Shown: positions 37,371 to 47,005, numbered from the stretch's first letter. The stretch is DNA of 64,000 bases from Aneurinibacillus tyrosinisolvens (GCF_001015055.1 NZ_BBWZ01000015.1:24937-88936); one strand, 5' to 3'. Numbers and translations: made by a program. The notes: a model not told the origin generated them from the sequence alone.

Positions 37371-38330
37371 TCAATAAGATGTTTTATTTGTACGATTCGG
37401 CTCAACAATATCGGCAATTGCAGCATAGATGTTTTCCGGATATTCAGCAAGTCTGTGGCACAAATACAAATACCACTCCGTCCCGTATGTTAAATATACC
37501 CTTGCCTGATAACCATCTGCCTTCAGTCTCTGCATTAAATCGGAGCGTATTCCATACAGCATTTCACACTCCGTATTGGCTTGTTTAAGATAGCCGCGCC
37601 GTCTTACTTCTTCGATAATAACTTCGTCATGCGTTGCAATCGATACAGGGTGATTTTTTGTTGCTAATAAATCAACAAGCTGTAAATAACGTTCATTCAA
37701 TTCTTCGGATCGAGGAAGCATAATTTCAGGAGATTCCTGGTAGGCTCCTTTTACAATTCGTATCTTCCCGGGATAATCAAGTAATTCAAGTATATCGTTC
37801 ATAGCGCGGTGTAAATGAGCTTGTATGGTAATCCCAACATTAGAATACGTTTCCGCTGCTCGTTTATAAATTTCAATAATCGCCTCGGTCTTTTCGGATT
37901 CTTCCATACTAATCATGAGAGAAAGGCCGTTTTTTGTGGCTGCTTCAGCCAGTTCATTTACATTGCTGAAAGCAAGCTCTCGGTCCACAGACAAACCGAT
38001 GTGAGATAAGTCGAAAGAGATTGTAGGTGAAATTAAATGCCGGCCAGCCTCACTGATTAAAGTAAGGAATTCATCTTTCGCTTGGAAGCAGTCCTCTGCA
38101 GTTCGAGTATTTTCTCCTATGTATTCAAGGGAAATGGCGTATCCTTTATTCAATAATTCTAGCCCCTTCGAAATGCCATGTTCCCTTGTATCCCCCGCTA
38201 CAAAACGTTGTGCCGCGCGGAATAACAGAGGATATAGATCTTCGGATTGTTGAATATAACGTTTGATCCGCTGGTCCCTTGCGATTGATTTTAATGCATG
38301 AATAACCTGGATTTGGTCATTGGAAAACAT
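37371..38330 (-). CDS. putB: Proline dehydrogenase
   Basis: FAD-dependent TIM-barrel enzyme of 319 residues oxidising proline to pyrroline-5-carboxylate, the first step of proline use, associated with the membrane quinone pool. Family residues include SPTISFDLSHIGLSVDRELA, ITIQAHLHRA, KIRIVKGAYQE, ATHDEVIIEE and ECEMLYGIR. The start at 38330 follows GAAGGGAG. Divergent from a MocR/GabR regulator, which probably controls it; no P5C dehydrogenase gene is present nearby. Confidence 0.9.
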   Translation of the reverse strand: MFSNDQIQVIHALKSIARDQRIKRYIQQSEDLYPLLFRAAQRFVAGDTREHGISKGLELLNKGYAISLEYIGENTRTAEDCFQAKDEFLTLISEAGRHLISPTISFDLSHIGLSVDRELAFSNVNELAEAATKNGLSLMISMEESEKTEAIIEIYKRAAETYSNVGITIQAHLHRAMNDILELLDYPGKIRIVKGAYQESPEIMLPRSEELNERYLQLVDLLATKNHPVSIATHDEVIIEEVRRRGYLKQANTECEMLYGIRSDLMQRLKADGYQARVYLTYGTEWYLYLCHRLAEYPENIYAAIADIVEPNRTNKTSY

Positions 38331-38381
38331 AGTGTAACTCCCTTCAGGATTTGTGTGAATTTTTGTATCTTAAAAATATCA

Positions 38382-38432
38382 TGGTAAACTGGTTTATATG
38401 AGTACCACTTTTGGTGAACTTTTTTAGTACCA
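38382..38432. promoter_or_regulatory. Repeat array between putB and mocR-type gene (candidate operator)
   Basis: TGGTAAACT (38382-38390) and TGGTGAACT (38412-38420) are direct repeats 30 bases apart. AGTACCA occurs at 38401-38407 and 38426-38432, and is roughly the inverse of the former. MocR/GabR proteins bind such direct and inverted ACCA-containing half-sites, so this is a likely operator. Confidence 0.55.
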
Positions 38433-38454
38433 ATTTAGTTGAAAGGAGAATCGC

Positions 38455-39855
38455 ATGTTTTGGATACCAATCGATCGGTCGTTACATCTTTCTCTAATTA
38501 GACAGGTTTATGAACAAATACGTATGCGGGTCTTGCGTGGGGAAATTCAGGCTGGAGAACGCCTCCCGTCCAGTCGTGAATTGGCGTCCAGCCTGGAAGT
38601 ATCACGCAATGTAGTCATAGAAGCATATGAGCAATTGCTGGCGGAAGGCTACATCGTGGGACAGCAAGGATCGGGTACGTATGTTGCGGAGGGAGCTTAT
38701 TTAGATCAAGAGCAGGAAGAGGAATTTTCTTCTTTTTTTAAAAGGAGTCATTTGGTTGAGGAGAAAACCGGTGAGATCATTGACTTTCGTTCCGGCATCC
38801 CCGCCTTAGATATGTTTCCAAGAAAAATATGGGGACAGATAGCAAAGGAGGTGTGCATTGAAGTACCACACGCTATATTCGGTTATGGCCATCCTGAAGG
38901 GCGCGCGGAGCTAAGACACGTCCTCTCGCGATACCTGAAGAGGACGAGAGGGGTTCACTGCCATCCTGATCAGATCGTCATCACATCCGGTGCAACCCAG
39001 GCTTTGTCCCTTGTGGCCCATCTGCTGCTTTCATCAGAGGATGAAGTCATTATAGAGGATCCTATTACGCATGATATCCAAACTATTTTTTCATCCCGAG
39101 GCTCTTTTCTTTATCCTGTACCTGTAGATGAATTTGGCATGAAAACGGACCTTATCCCGCCTGATAAAAAGCCAGGCCTTATTTTCGTTACTCCGTCCCA
39201 TCAGTTTCCATTAGGGGGAACTCTATCGATTCAACGCCGTATACAGTTGATCCAGTTCGCTAGAAAAGCGAATAGTTATATTGTAGAAGACGATTATGAC
39301 AGTGAGTTTCGTTATCAGGGTACACCGGTTAGCTCACTTCAAGGGTTGGATCCGGAGCGGGTCATTTACATTGGAACGTTTAGCAAGATTCTTTCTCCCG
39401 CGTTGAGGTTAGGATATTTAATTCTGCCGCCTTCCCTTACCGAACGGTGTAAAGACCTAAAATGGTTCACTGATCTTCACACTCCATCATTAGAACAGCT
39501 TACGCTTGCGCGCTTCATTGATGAAGGACACCTGGAACGCCATGTTAGAAAGATGAAGAAACAATATAAAGCCCGCCGTGATTGTGTCAAGACATGTTTG
39601 AAAAAAGAATTCGCGGACAGCGTCAACGTTCTGGGTGATTCAACGGGGTTACATCTTGTTGCTGAATTTAAAGGTGTTGATTTCTCGGAACAACAACAAA
39701 TGGAAGCTATACAGCAAAAAATTAAAATTTACCCCGTAGAATTCCATGCAATCGAAAAAGGAAACCATAAAAATAAAATTATTTTAGGATATGGAAACTT
39801 GTCGAGGGAGGAAATAGAAGAAGGGATACGAAGACTGAAATGCACTCTTACTTAA
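38455..39855 (+). CDS. MocR/GabR-type PLP-dependent transcriptional regulator
   Basis: GntR winged-helix domain (about residues 10-75, GERLPSSRELASSLEVSRN) followed by a class I aminotransferase-fold domain with the PLP lysine at about K311 (IGTFSKILSPALRLGY) and EDDYDSEFRYQG. Such proteins sense an amino compound through an external aldimine. The ATG at 38455 follows GAAAGGAG. Divergence from proline dehydrogenase suggests control of proline catabolism; this is inference. Confidence 0.88.
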   Translation: MFWIPIDRSLHLSLIRQVYEQIRMRVLRGEIQAGERLPSSRELASSLEVSRNVVIEAYEQLLAEGYIVGQQGSGTYVAEGAYLDQEQEEEFSSFFKRSHLVEEKTGEIIDFRSGIPALDMFPRKIWGQIAKEVCIEVPHAIFGYGHPEGRAELRHVLSRYLKRTRGVHCHPDQIVITSGATQALSLVAHLLLSSEDEVIIEDPITHDIQTIFSSRGSFLYPVPVDEFGMKTDLIPPDKKPGLIFVTPSHQFPLGGTLSIQRRIQLIQFARKANSYIVEDDYDSEFRYQGTPVSSLQGLDPERVIYIGTFSKILSPALRLGYLILPPSLTERCKDLKWFTDLHTPSLEQLTLARFIDEGHLERHVRKMKKQYKARRDCVKTCLKKEFADSVNVLGDSTGLHLVAEFKGVDFSEQQQMEAIQQKIKIYPVEFHAIEKGNHKNKIILGYGNLSREEIEEGIRRLKCTLT

Positions 39856-39869
39856 TAGGGGATGAAAAG

Positions 39870-40026
39870 ATGAATAAATTTAAATAAGCCTCTGGCAGTA
39901 GGGTTTCTTCTCGGATTTGCTTGCCTAGCGCTGCTTAGCTGGAGTAAGAAAATCCCGGCAGGGGAGATTCTACCGGTAAAAATTACTGTGGATTTATACT
40001 CTCTTCATATTTCTATAACAGTGTAA
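39870..40026 (+). pseudogene. Small membrane-protein ORF with one-base frameshift
   Basis: ATG 39870, preceded by GGGGATG, gives MNKFK then stop. One extra T after the fifth codon restores a 47-codon frame (KPLAVGFLLGFACLALLSWS, ending at 40026) with one convincing membrane helix. No family recognised. It might be a decayed remnant of a larger transporter or a genuine small membrane protein with a mutation. Confidence 0.4.
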
Positions 40027-40068
40027 GTATAAAATATACATATACGTTCATGGGGAGGGATTGGAACT

Positions 40069-40296
40069 ATGACTGTATTGACAAATGATGCGATATACAG
40101 ATTTGCTTTTATACTGTGCAGGTCGGATAAGGAACTTTGCGAAAGCTACAAGGCTTTTATGCGGAACATCCTTGATGAATGTGAGAACGAGCTTGATTTA
40201 AGATGCGAGATATACAGGCTAGATAATGCGTTCGAAGAAATCAAAAGAAAAAGGATTGCCAATAAAAATGATGGTGTCCAGGCCGCTCCGCAATAA
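40069..40296 (+). CDS. Small hypothetical protein (75 aa)
   Basis: Helical, charged 75-residue protein starting MTVLTNDAIYRFAFIL, with three cysteines and a basic C-terminal KRKRIANK. It has a strong GGGAGG site and a terminator directly behind. No domain recognised. Confidence 0.65.
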   Translation: MTVLTNDAIYRFAFILCRSDKELCESYKAFMRNILDECENELDLRCEIYRLDNAFEEIKRKRIANKNDGVQAAPQ

Positions 40297-40313
40297 TGCG
40301 AAGCGGTTTTTTG
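40283..40313 (+). terminator. Terminator of the 75-aa gene
   Basis: CCGCTCCGC pairs with GCGAAGCGG (one mismatch), loop AATAAT, followed by six T. The stem overlaps the end of the coding frame. Confidence 0.75.
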
Positions 40314-40316
40314 TGT

Positions 40317-40339
40317 GCTCCGCTAACGGGAGTTTAGTT
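40317..40339 (+). repeat. Dispersed repeat, copy 1
   Basis: TGCTCCGCTAACGGGAGT continuing TTAGTT; matches copy 2 (44332-44354) at 21 of 23 positions. Both copies lie just after a hairpin and T-run. Confidence 0.6.
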
Positions 40340-40500
40340 GAATAAGCTTCTGACTTCTTTTTACCAATAAGCTCTATTAAATTTCAAGTTGAGGAGTGGA
40401 TGCCATCGCTCATCTTCGTTGCTTCTATTGAAGTAAAGGGCATCGATGACAAGAACTGAATAGGAGTGAATAGTTTTAGCGGCAGTAATAAAGATAATGA

Positions 40501-40549
40501 TTGATACCAAATTATTGATGGTGTTATGATCAATTAGAAATTTCTAATT
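40501..40549 (+). promoter_or_regulatory. Promoter with perfect 18-bp palindrome at the start site
   Basis: TTGATA (40501-40506), 18-bp spacer, TATGAT (40525-40530), then the perfect palindrome AATTAGAAATTTCTAATT (40532-40549) over the expected transcription start. This is the classical layout of a repressor-controlled promoter. Confidence 0.6.
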
Positions 40550-40576
40550 AGTTGAGTAGAGAGGGGAAGAGATAAT

Positions 40577-40660
40577 ATGAGTAGAATTGCAAGGACACCT
40601 CAGCCCACGGAGTTGCACAACAAAAAGGAAAGACAGAGTGGTATAGAAATTTTGCATTAA
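40577..40660 (+). CDS. 27-aa micro-ORF behind the palindromic operator
   Basis: ATG 40577 follows GAGGGGAAGAG and encodes 27 residues (MSRIARTPQPTELHNKKERQ...). No recognised family. It may be the start of a decayed gene: the 180 bases downstream, up to the PAS-GGDEF-EAL gene, show no open frame. Confidence 0.35.
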   Translation: MSRIARTPQPTELHNKKERQSGIEILH

Positions 40661-40838
40661 GAGTATGTAAGGTTGAACGAGATAATTTTTTCGAAGTGTG
40701 ACAAAGCTCTTTCTTTAGCAGCCAACCTTAGAGATGAGAATACTACATGGTACTGGATTACTTCTATTTCTATCCTGATGAAAAATACCCCATATTACCG
40801 TTTTAAGAAAAGAAGCTGCCCGTTTAGGCAGCAACTTC

Positions 40839-42983
40839 CTATATTTTAGGTAAATCAAGTTGAAGCGAATGAACCGGTAGGGGGCGACTGAAGAAATAGC
40901 CCTGTCCTCCATCACATTTTTCTTCCTTTAAATACCTCAACTCAATTTCACTTTCAATTCCTTCCGCCACTACGTTCATGTTTAAACTGTGGGCCAAAGA
41001 TATAATAGCGGACGTGATTCGCTTTCCGTTCAAGTCGCGGCTAATATCATCAATAAAACTTTTATCGATTTTTACTTTATCAAACGGATATTGACGGAGG
41101 TAACTTAAAGAGGTATATCCCGTACCAAAATCATCAATAGATATGGAAACGCCGATTTTCTTCAGTTTCAAAAGACTGCCCTTTATTAAATCTACATCAT
41201 CCAACAGGATGCTCTCTGTTACCTCAAGCTCCAGCCACTCGGGTTGTAAATTTGTTTCCTCCACTATTTTTGCAACAGAATCAACAAAGTCAAACTGCTG
41301 CAGTTGTTTCGTAGAAATATTAACAGCTACTTTGAAGGGTGGAATACCTGAATCCTGCCATATTTTATTTTGGCGGCATGCCGTTTCGAGTACCCATGTT
41401 CCGATAAGTATAATTTGTCCACTTTCCTCTGCAACAGGGATAAAATCACTCGGCGGAACAAGTCCCAATTGCGGGTGATGCCAACGAATGAGAGCTTCTA
41501 ATGCGATAATCTTTTCGTTTTTTAAGTCCATAATGGGCTGGTAGTATAATTCCAATTCATTATTTTCAATCGCGTTCGTTAAATCACGTTCGATTGTTAA
41601 TTTGTTAGAAGCTTTCAAGTCCAACTCTTCCGAATAGATGGTATAACGATTCCTTCTGAACTTTTTCGTATAATACATGGCTGTGTCCGCATTACGAATT
41701 AATTCATGAACATCGTCACCTATTCCTTTGCTAAAAGCAATTCCTATGCTTACTGAAACTGTAACGGAATGGCCTGAAACACGGAAAGGTTCCGTCATCA
41801 CTTGATTAATACGTTCCGCTAATCGTATGACTTCTTCCTGAGAAGTTTCAGGAAGAAGAATGGTAAACTCATCTCCGGCTAGTCGACTCAGGGTATCTGT
41901 TTTACGGATGGTTTGCTTTAAACGTTCTGCCACCATTTTTAAAAATTCATCACCCATATGATGTCCCAATGAATCATTAATAAACTTAAACCGATCTAAG
42001 TCAAGAAAGAGAATGGCAAATGGATGCCGGTCTTCCCTTGAAAGGTTAATTATTTGCCCTAAGCGGTCTTCAAATAACTTTCGGTTTGGCAGTCTTGTTA
42101 GAGGATCATAAAAGGCGAGTTCTTTTATTTGTTGTTCATATAGAGTTTTTTGTGTGATATCTCTGGCAGTCCCGTACGTACCAACAATTTTTCCGTTTAC
42201 CCTCATAGGAAAATGAGTTGCATTTATATGTATCCTCTTTCCATCCTTTCGTGTAAGAACAAGCTCAGTACTACTGGGTATTCCTTTTTTTGCCTCTTCA
42301 AAATGTTTAATGGCCTCTGGTAAATCTTCCGGGGCAATCAGGGGCGCAAAGGGCATTCCTACTGCTTCCTGATTAGAATAACCTGTAAGCAACTCACTAG
42401 CCGGATTCACGTTAATGAATCTTCCTTCGTCATCAAGGGAGTAAATAGCGTCTGGGCTGCTATCAAAAAGGGATTTGTATTGTTCATTACTTTCTTGAAG
42501 CTGTTGTTGTGCTACTACCTGTTCCGTTATATCAATAACGCTCCCAAACAATGCTGTTTTCCCATACATCTCCGCTCCCGTAGTGTGAATTTCAGTGTAG
42601 ATTAGACGGCCATCTTTATTAAATTTTCGTACCCGATAGCGTTCTTCTTTGCTGTCTCCTTGTTTTCTTTTTTCAATATTACGCTGTATCACCGGAAAAT
42701 CATCGGGATGGATCGTTTTATCAAGGCAAACCTTTCCTTGGGTTAATTCCTCCTTTGTATACCCCAAAAGAGCGGCATAGTAGGTATTAACATAGGAATA
42801 GGCCCCCTCTTCCAGTATATAAATACCAACAGGAGCCTTTTCAATTAGGTTTTGAAACATTGTTCGATAGAATGGAAGTTCGGCTTCCTTGTTTTCATTA
42901 TTGGTTGTTAACTGGTTTATAAAATCACGTAAAAATTGAGTGTCTTTTACAAAATGTTCTTTCTTTTGGGGACTACGATTCAT
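40839..42983 (-). CDS. PAS-PAS-GGDEF-EAL cyclic-di-GMP turnover protein
   Basis: Soluble protein of 714 residues. Two PAS domains (about 45-160 and 165-290) precede a GGDEF domain with AGDEF at 369-373 and an RxxD site (RKTD) just before it. An EAL domain with the catalytic EALIRW motif (496-501), NISTKQLQ, DDFGTGYTSLSYL and KIDKSFI follows. All residues expected for an active EAL phosphodiesterase seem present; the GGDEF may be active or a GTP sensor. It overlaps the upstream DGC gene by 4 bases. The minus-strand start is preceded by AGGAGAGG. Confidence 0.92.
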   Translation of the reverse strand: MNRSPQKKEHFVKDTQFLRDFINQLTTNNENKEAELPFYRTMFQNLIEKAPVGIYILEEGAYSYVNTYYAALLGYTKEELTQGKVCLDKTIHPDDFPVIQRNIEKRKQGDSKEERYRVRKFNKDGRLIYTEIHTTGAEMYGKTALFGSVIDITEQVVAQQQLQESNEQYKSLFDSSPDAIYSLDDEGRFINVNPASELLTGYSNQEAVGMPFAPLIAPEDLPEAIKHFEEAKKGIPSSTELVLTRKDGKRIHINATHFPMRVNGKIVGTYGTARDITQKTLYEQQIKELAFYDPLTRLPNRKLFEDRLGQIINLSREDRHPFAILFLDLDRFKFINDSLGHHMGDEFLKMVAERLKQTIRKTDTLSRLAGDEFTILLPETSQEEVIRLAERINQVMTEPFRVSGHSVTVSVSIGIAFSKGIGDDVHELIRNADTAMYYTKKFRRNRYTIYSEELDLKASNKLTIERDLTNAIENNELELYYQPIMDLKNEKIIALEALIRWHHPQLGLVPPSDFIPVAEESGQIILIGTWVLETACRQNKIWQDSGIPPFKVAVNISTKQLQQFDFVDSVAKIVEETNLQPEWLELEVTESILLDDVDLIKGSLLKLKKIGVSISIDDFGTGYTSLSYLRQYPFDKVKIDKSFIDDISRDLNGKRITSAIISLAHSLNMNVVAEGIESEIELRYLKEEKCDGGQGYFFSRPLPVHSLQLDLPKI

Positions 42984-44092
42984 TGGTAACCTCTCCTATA
43001 TAAAGAATGATTGCTGCTAATTCGGTTTCTGCCCGTTCGTTTTGCCCTGTATAACCCTTCGTCTGCTTGATGAATCAGTTGTCCAATAGAAACCATGTTC
43101 TTTTGGTTGAGCGTGGTATAACCGATGGAAACCGTTACCTTTAATTCTACGTCCTTATTTATTACAAATACGCTCTCTTCTATAGACTGGCGTATCCTTT
43201 CTGCAATCGTTCTGGCAGAGGCGGAGTCACAAGCTGGCATGATGATACTAAATTCTTCTCCTCCGTTGCGGGAGACAATATCCACAGAACGACATGACTG
43301 TATGAGGATATGCCCCACCTTTTGCAGCACTTTGTCGCCAGCAGGATGCCCGTACGTGTCATTTACCTGCTTGAAATGATCGATGTCTATGTATAACAGG
43401 GATAATTCTTCTTGATGTTCTTTTGCCTTTAAGAAGGCAGAATCTATAGCATGATTAAATGATCGAATATTATCCAAACCAGTGAGATAGTCTTTTTGGG
43501 CAAATTTTTTTAGTCTTGCATAATCCTGATCGTTGCGCCAAAGGTAAGATTTAAGCAGATAAGTTCCATAAGTTCCACAAATAACAGCAAAGGCATACTG
43601 AGTGAATATGATGAATGCTTTTCTAAAATCAGGTATAACGAAGGGAATCGTAATACCAAGAATTGTGATGAACGATACAGCCATAAAGCTCCATTTTCTC
43701 TCTATTTTCATGTTGGAATGAGAAATCAAGGAAAATGTGATAGCAGATAAAGTAAGAACAACAACGTTAATGAGGGCGGAGTATGAGATGGGATATAATG
43801 CTAATCTGCAAAAAATGATGATAACCGTCGCCACAACAGCGGATGCCCATCCGCCAAGATAGGCTGCTATCATCATGGGGATCGTTCGAAGATCAATAAG
43901 CACACCACCTTCTATATGAATGCCAAATTGCATGATAAGTACCCCGAAGCCCCCTTGTAAAACTCCAGTAAGGACTCTCCTTCTAGTGAGAGACATTGAT
44001 GCAACCCTGTCTCTATAAAGATATTGATGTATCAGGAAAATTCCTGTACATAAGATACAAAAATTTATAAAAAAGTCTTTTAATACAATCAA
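42980..44092 (-). CDS. Membrane diguanylate cyclase (5TMR-LYT type sensor, GGDEF)
   Basis: 370 residues. The N-terminal half has five or six membrane helices resembling the 5TMR sensor of LytS-type proteins (RRRVLTGVLQGGFGVLIMQFG, DLRTIPMMIAAYLGG, ending near residue 180). A GGDEF domain follows with GGEEF at 277-281 and an upstream RxxD (RSVD), so a regulated cyclase. The start codon is TTG at 44092. Translationally coupled to the PAS-GGDEF-EAL gene behind it, pairing synthesis and breakdown of cyclic-di-GMP. Confidence 0.9.
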   Translation of the reverse strand: MIVLKDFFINFCILCTGIFLIHQYLYRDRVASMSLTRRRVLTGVLQGGFGVLIMQFGIHIEGGVLIDLRTIPMMIAAYLGGWASAVVATVIIIFCRLALYPISYSALINVVVLTLSAITFSLISHSNMKIERKWSFMAVSFITILGITIPFVIPDFRKAFIIFTQYAFAVICGTYGTYLLKSYLWRNDQDYARLKKFAQKDYLTGLDNIRSFNHAIDSAFLKAKEHQEELSLLYIDIDHFKQVNDTYGHPAGDKVLQKVGHILIQSCRSVDIVSRNGGEEFSIIMPACDSASARTIAERIRQSIEESVFVINKDVELKVTVSIGYTTLNQKNMVSIGQLIHQADEGLYRAKRTGRNRISSNHSLYRRGYQ

Positions 44093-44331
44093 TTTTTACA
44101 AAATCCTCTCTAGGGTCATATTAATTTATTGAGCTACTATTGATTGATAGAGTAGATAATTTTCTTTTTATATATCGGTATCTTATTCTCAATTTCAAAG
44201 CCAAGAAGCAATTAAATCATTTCAAAATCTATAAATAGGGCTGTGGTAACATCGATTTGGAGTTAGGTATAAACTATTTCACGACGGGAATCGTTAGTGA
44301 AGTACGGCTCTTTCGGCAGCTATTTTTCATT

Positions 44332-44354
44332 GCTGCGCTAACGGGAGTATAGTT
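44332..44354 (+). repeat. Dispersed repeat, copy 2
   Basis: TGCTGCGCTAACGGGAGT continuing ATAGTT; see copy 1 at 40317. It lies in the 368-base gap between the DGC gene and the second chemoreceptor; no gene is seen in that gap. Confidence 0.6.
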
Positions 44355-44461
44355 AAGGATTGTTAGAAGTGTAAAAAAAAGACCGCCCTGCGTCAATAGG
44401 AACGGCTCATGGTGAAATGGCTTAAAAAATAAAAACACCGCCTAGATTCAATTATAAAAAA

Positions 44462-46147
44462 CTATATTTTAAATTTAGCAACTTCAGTTTGTAATTCTTG
44501 AGCAAGCTTACTTAAAGATTCAGATGAAGCTGTAATTTCTTCCATCGATGCCAGTTGTTCTTCTGAGGATGCAGCGACTCCTTGTGTACCCATTGAAATC
44601 TCCTCAGAGGTACGTGTCAATTGCTCCACAGAAGCTGTCAATTGTTGTGTGCTTGCAGAAATTTGTTCGGTAGCTGCCGAGACTTCTTGAACTTGATCAG
44701 TTACACGTTGAATCGAAGTCAAAATATGATGGAAAGCTTCTCCTGCCTGGTTTGCAATTACCGTTCCAGACTCAACTTCTTTTGTTCCTTGCTCCATTAC
44801 GGTAATCGCATGACTTGTGTTCTGTTGTATATCTTGAATTAAGGTTGCAATCTGTTCGGAAGATTGCCTGGATTGTTCAGCCAGTTTACGAACTTCATCC
44901 GCTACAACCGCAAATCCTTTTCCATGTTCACCCGCTCGTGCCGCTTCAATGGCAGCATTAAGGGCTAATAGATTGGTTTGGTTTGCAATGTCACTGATAA
45001 CTTCAATAATTTGTCCGATTTGTTTTGAATTTTCTCCTAAGTCGTGAACAACAGTAGCCGCTCCCTGTACAGAAGTGCTAATCCCTTGCATTTGGCGAAT
45101 CGTTTTATTAATGATCTCGTTTCCTTGTTTTGCCTCACGCAGAACTTCTACAGAAGTTTCAGAAACGTTAGTAGCTGACTCAGCAATACGCTGCAATCCG
45201 ACTGCACTTTCTTCCATTGACTTCTTATTTTCTTCCATGCTTTTCATTTGACCCTCTGTTGCACTAGAAATTTCTGCTACGACCTCAGCCACTTGATTAG
45301 CCGCTTGAGAAGATTGTTCGGAACTTGCATACAGTTCTTCAGAAGAAGCGGCGACCTGTTCAGATCCTTCACTTACTTTGCGAACGAATTGGTGTAAGTT
45401 TTGTTTCATTTCATTAAAGGATTGGGCCATTTCACCAATTTCATCCTTGTTTTTCACATTAATATCTGGAATAGAAAGATTACCGTTCGCAATTTCTTTC
45501 GCCGCTTCAGCTACTGCTGAAACGGGTCGAGAGATAATACGGCTGATATAGAGAGCAATGGCAATTCCAAGTGCTAGTGTGAAAATGGATACGACTATAA
45601 TAATGGTTTTAACCTGAGAAGCTAGCTGTTTTGTGTGTGCATTCTCTGAATTTAGGAGATCAACGCACATTCCTTCGAGTATAATTACCTTTTTAGTTAA
45701 CTCGTTGGCGATTGGAGTTCCTCGCTCTGCAAACAGTTTAATATAACCCGCTGGGTTATTTTGATTTTTGAAAACAATTGCTTCTTTCGCTACTTGACCG
45801 TAATCTGCATTAAGTTGATTAATTTCTTGAATAAGTTTTTGTGTCTCCGCCTTGATTAGCACCTTTCCTAATTCACTTGATACTGTGCCATACTGTTCGT
45901 TAACTTTGTTATAACTTTCGATTTGTGCAGAGTTGCCAGTAACTAGATATCCTCGGATATATTTTACTTCTTCTGCTGCTAAAAACTTCATTTCTTTAGC
46001 TTTCAAAGCTTTTGTTGCCTGCTGTTCAACCAAAAAAGAGTATGTATCCGTAATAGTTGTGACTTGATACAAGCTAATTGCTGCGATAGTGATTAAGAGT
46101 AAAAGAATTGCTGAAAAACCACTGAACAATTTTTTGCTTATGCTCAT
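44462..46147 (-). CDS. Methyl-accepting chemotaxis protein with four-helix-bundle sensor
   Basis: 561-residue chemoreceptor: membrane helix at about 9-30, 4HB_MCP-type extracellular helical sensor (about 35-180), second helix (about 182-203), HAMP (205-258), then the methyl-accepting domain with [20 protein letters not shown] and [18 protein letters not shown]. The C-terminal EVAKFKI resembles the end of the first MCP, and the two signalling domains are clearly paralogous. GGAGAA precedes the ATG. No riboswitch-like sequence was seen before it. Confidence 0.92.
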   Translation of the reverse strand: MSISKKLFSGFSAILLLLITIAAISLYQVTTITDTYSFLVEQQATKALKAKEMKFLAAEEVKYIRGYLVTGNSAQIESYNKVNEQYGTVSSELGKVLIKAETQKLIQEINQLNADYGQVAKEAIVFKNQNNPAGYIKLFAERGTPIANELTKKVIILEGMCVDLLNSENAHTKQLASQVKTIIIVVSIFTLALGIAIALYISRIISRPVSAVAEAAKEIANGNLSIPDINVKNKDEIGEMAQSFNEMKQNLHQFVRKVSEGSEQVAASSEELYASSEQSSQAANQVAEVVAEISSATEGQMKSMEENKKSMEESAVGLQRIAESATNVSETSVEVLREAKQGNEIINKTIRQMQGISTSVQGAATVVHDLGENSKQIGQIIEVISDIANQTNLLALNAAIEAARAGEHGKGFAVVADEVRKLAEQSRQSSEQIATLIQDIQQNTSHAITVMEQGTKEVESGTVIANQAGEAFHHILTSIQRVTDQVQEVSAATEQISASTQQLTASVEQLTRTSEEISMGTQGVAASSEEQLASMEEITASSESLSKLAQELQTEVAKFKI

Positions 46148-46298
46148 TTTTATTCTCCGTTTCTACCTAAGATATGGTCACTTTTAACTGTGTAACTGTA
46201 CATTTTCATAGTGAGTATATTAGTTTTAACATTAATTAATTTTTGTTTCAACATATTTATATATTTTTCGACAAAGTGTTTTTTGCTTGAGGCTGTAC

Positions 46299-46481
46299 AC
46301 ATGAAGATAGACCAAAAGTAAAAGAATTATCTCTACTCGACATTCAAAATGATTTTATGGACAATGTTTCTTTCTAGTATTTTATTACTTTGTGCACAAG
46401 CCGACGCCTTTGTGGCACGCTCCTTGGCAGGCTTAACCACCACAGGTGGAATCGCCGGATTTCTTTTTATAGGGATTTAGA
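46299..46481 (+). pseudogene. Remnant of a permease (UPF0718/YraQ-like)
   Basis: Two overlapping frames (HEDRPKVKELSLLDIQNDFM, then WTMFLSSILLLCAQADAFVA and ARSLAGLTTTGGIAGFLFIG) look like a loop and late membrane segment of a YraQ-type permease, whose family has a conserved C-x-x-x-DAF-x-A motif. The break between frames and the missing N-terminus mark it as a relic. Confidence 0.4.
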
Positions 46482-46569
46482 AGAGATTTGCATGATAAAA
46501 TATTGATTTAATTATCTGCGTCCGATAATATATTAGAGAATTTTTCGAAAATAGTAAGGGGCGAAAAAA

Positions 46570-46875
46570 ATGGAAAGTTTCAATGAAGAAATATATCAGG
46601 TACTACTTAAAAGAGAAGAAATGTATCGTCAGATTGTTGAGTCTTCCGCAGAAGCGATTATGATTCACTGTGATGAGAAATTTGTATATGTAAACCAGGC
46701 TGGAGTAAAACTTCTAGGAGTTTTTTCTAAAGAAGAAATCATAGGTAAACCTGTATTTGGGGTCCAACTAACAAAACGCGGAAAACATACGCTAAGCAAA
46801 ATTCGACATAATAAAAGCCGATTTTTCCTACGCTTAGGAATCATCGACTTTTTTGAAGTTAATTTATTCCATTGA
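46570..46875 (+). pseudogene. Truncated PAS-domain protein
   Basis: The first 65 residues are a PAS start (REEMYRQIVESSAEAIMIHC, FVYVNQAGVKLLGVFSKEEI). After IIGKPVF the sequence leaves the PAS pattern and reads into about 35 unrelated residues overlapping a hairpin. A signalling output domain would be expected and is absent. GGGG precedes the ATG, so a short product could still be made. Confidence 0.6.
46816..46855 (+). terminator. Long hairpin at the end of the PAS fragment
   Basis: AAAAGCCGAT..TTCCTA pairs with TAGGAA..ATCGACTTTT around a CGCT loop (about 16 of 18 pairs), ending in T. It sits inside the reading frame and may act as a terminator. Confidence 0.55.
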
Positions 46876-47005
46876 TAAGTGGATCTCCGATAAATCCTCC
46901 TATATTCAATATCCTTTCGTTTATTTTACCTAAAGAAGTATTAAGGGTTACCGTATCAAAATAAGGAAAAATACATATTAAGACATTTGAGGACACGAAA
47001 AACCC

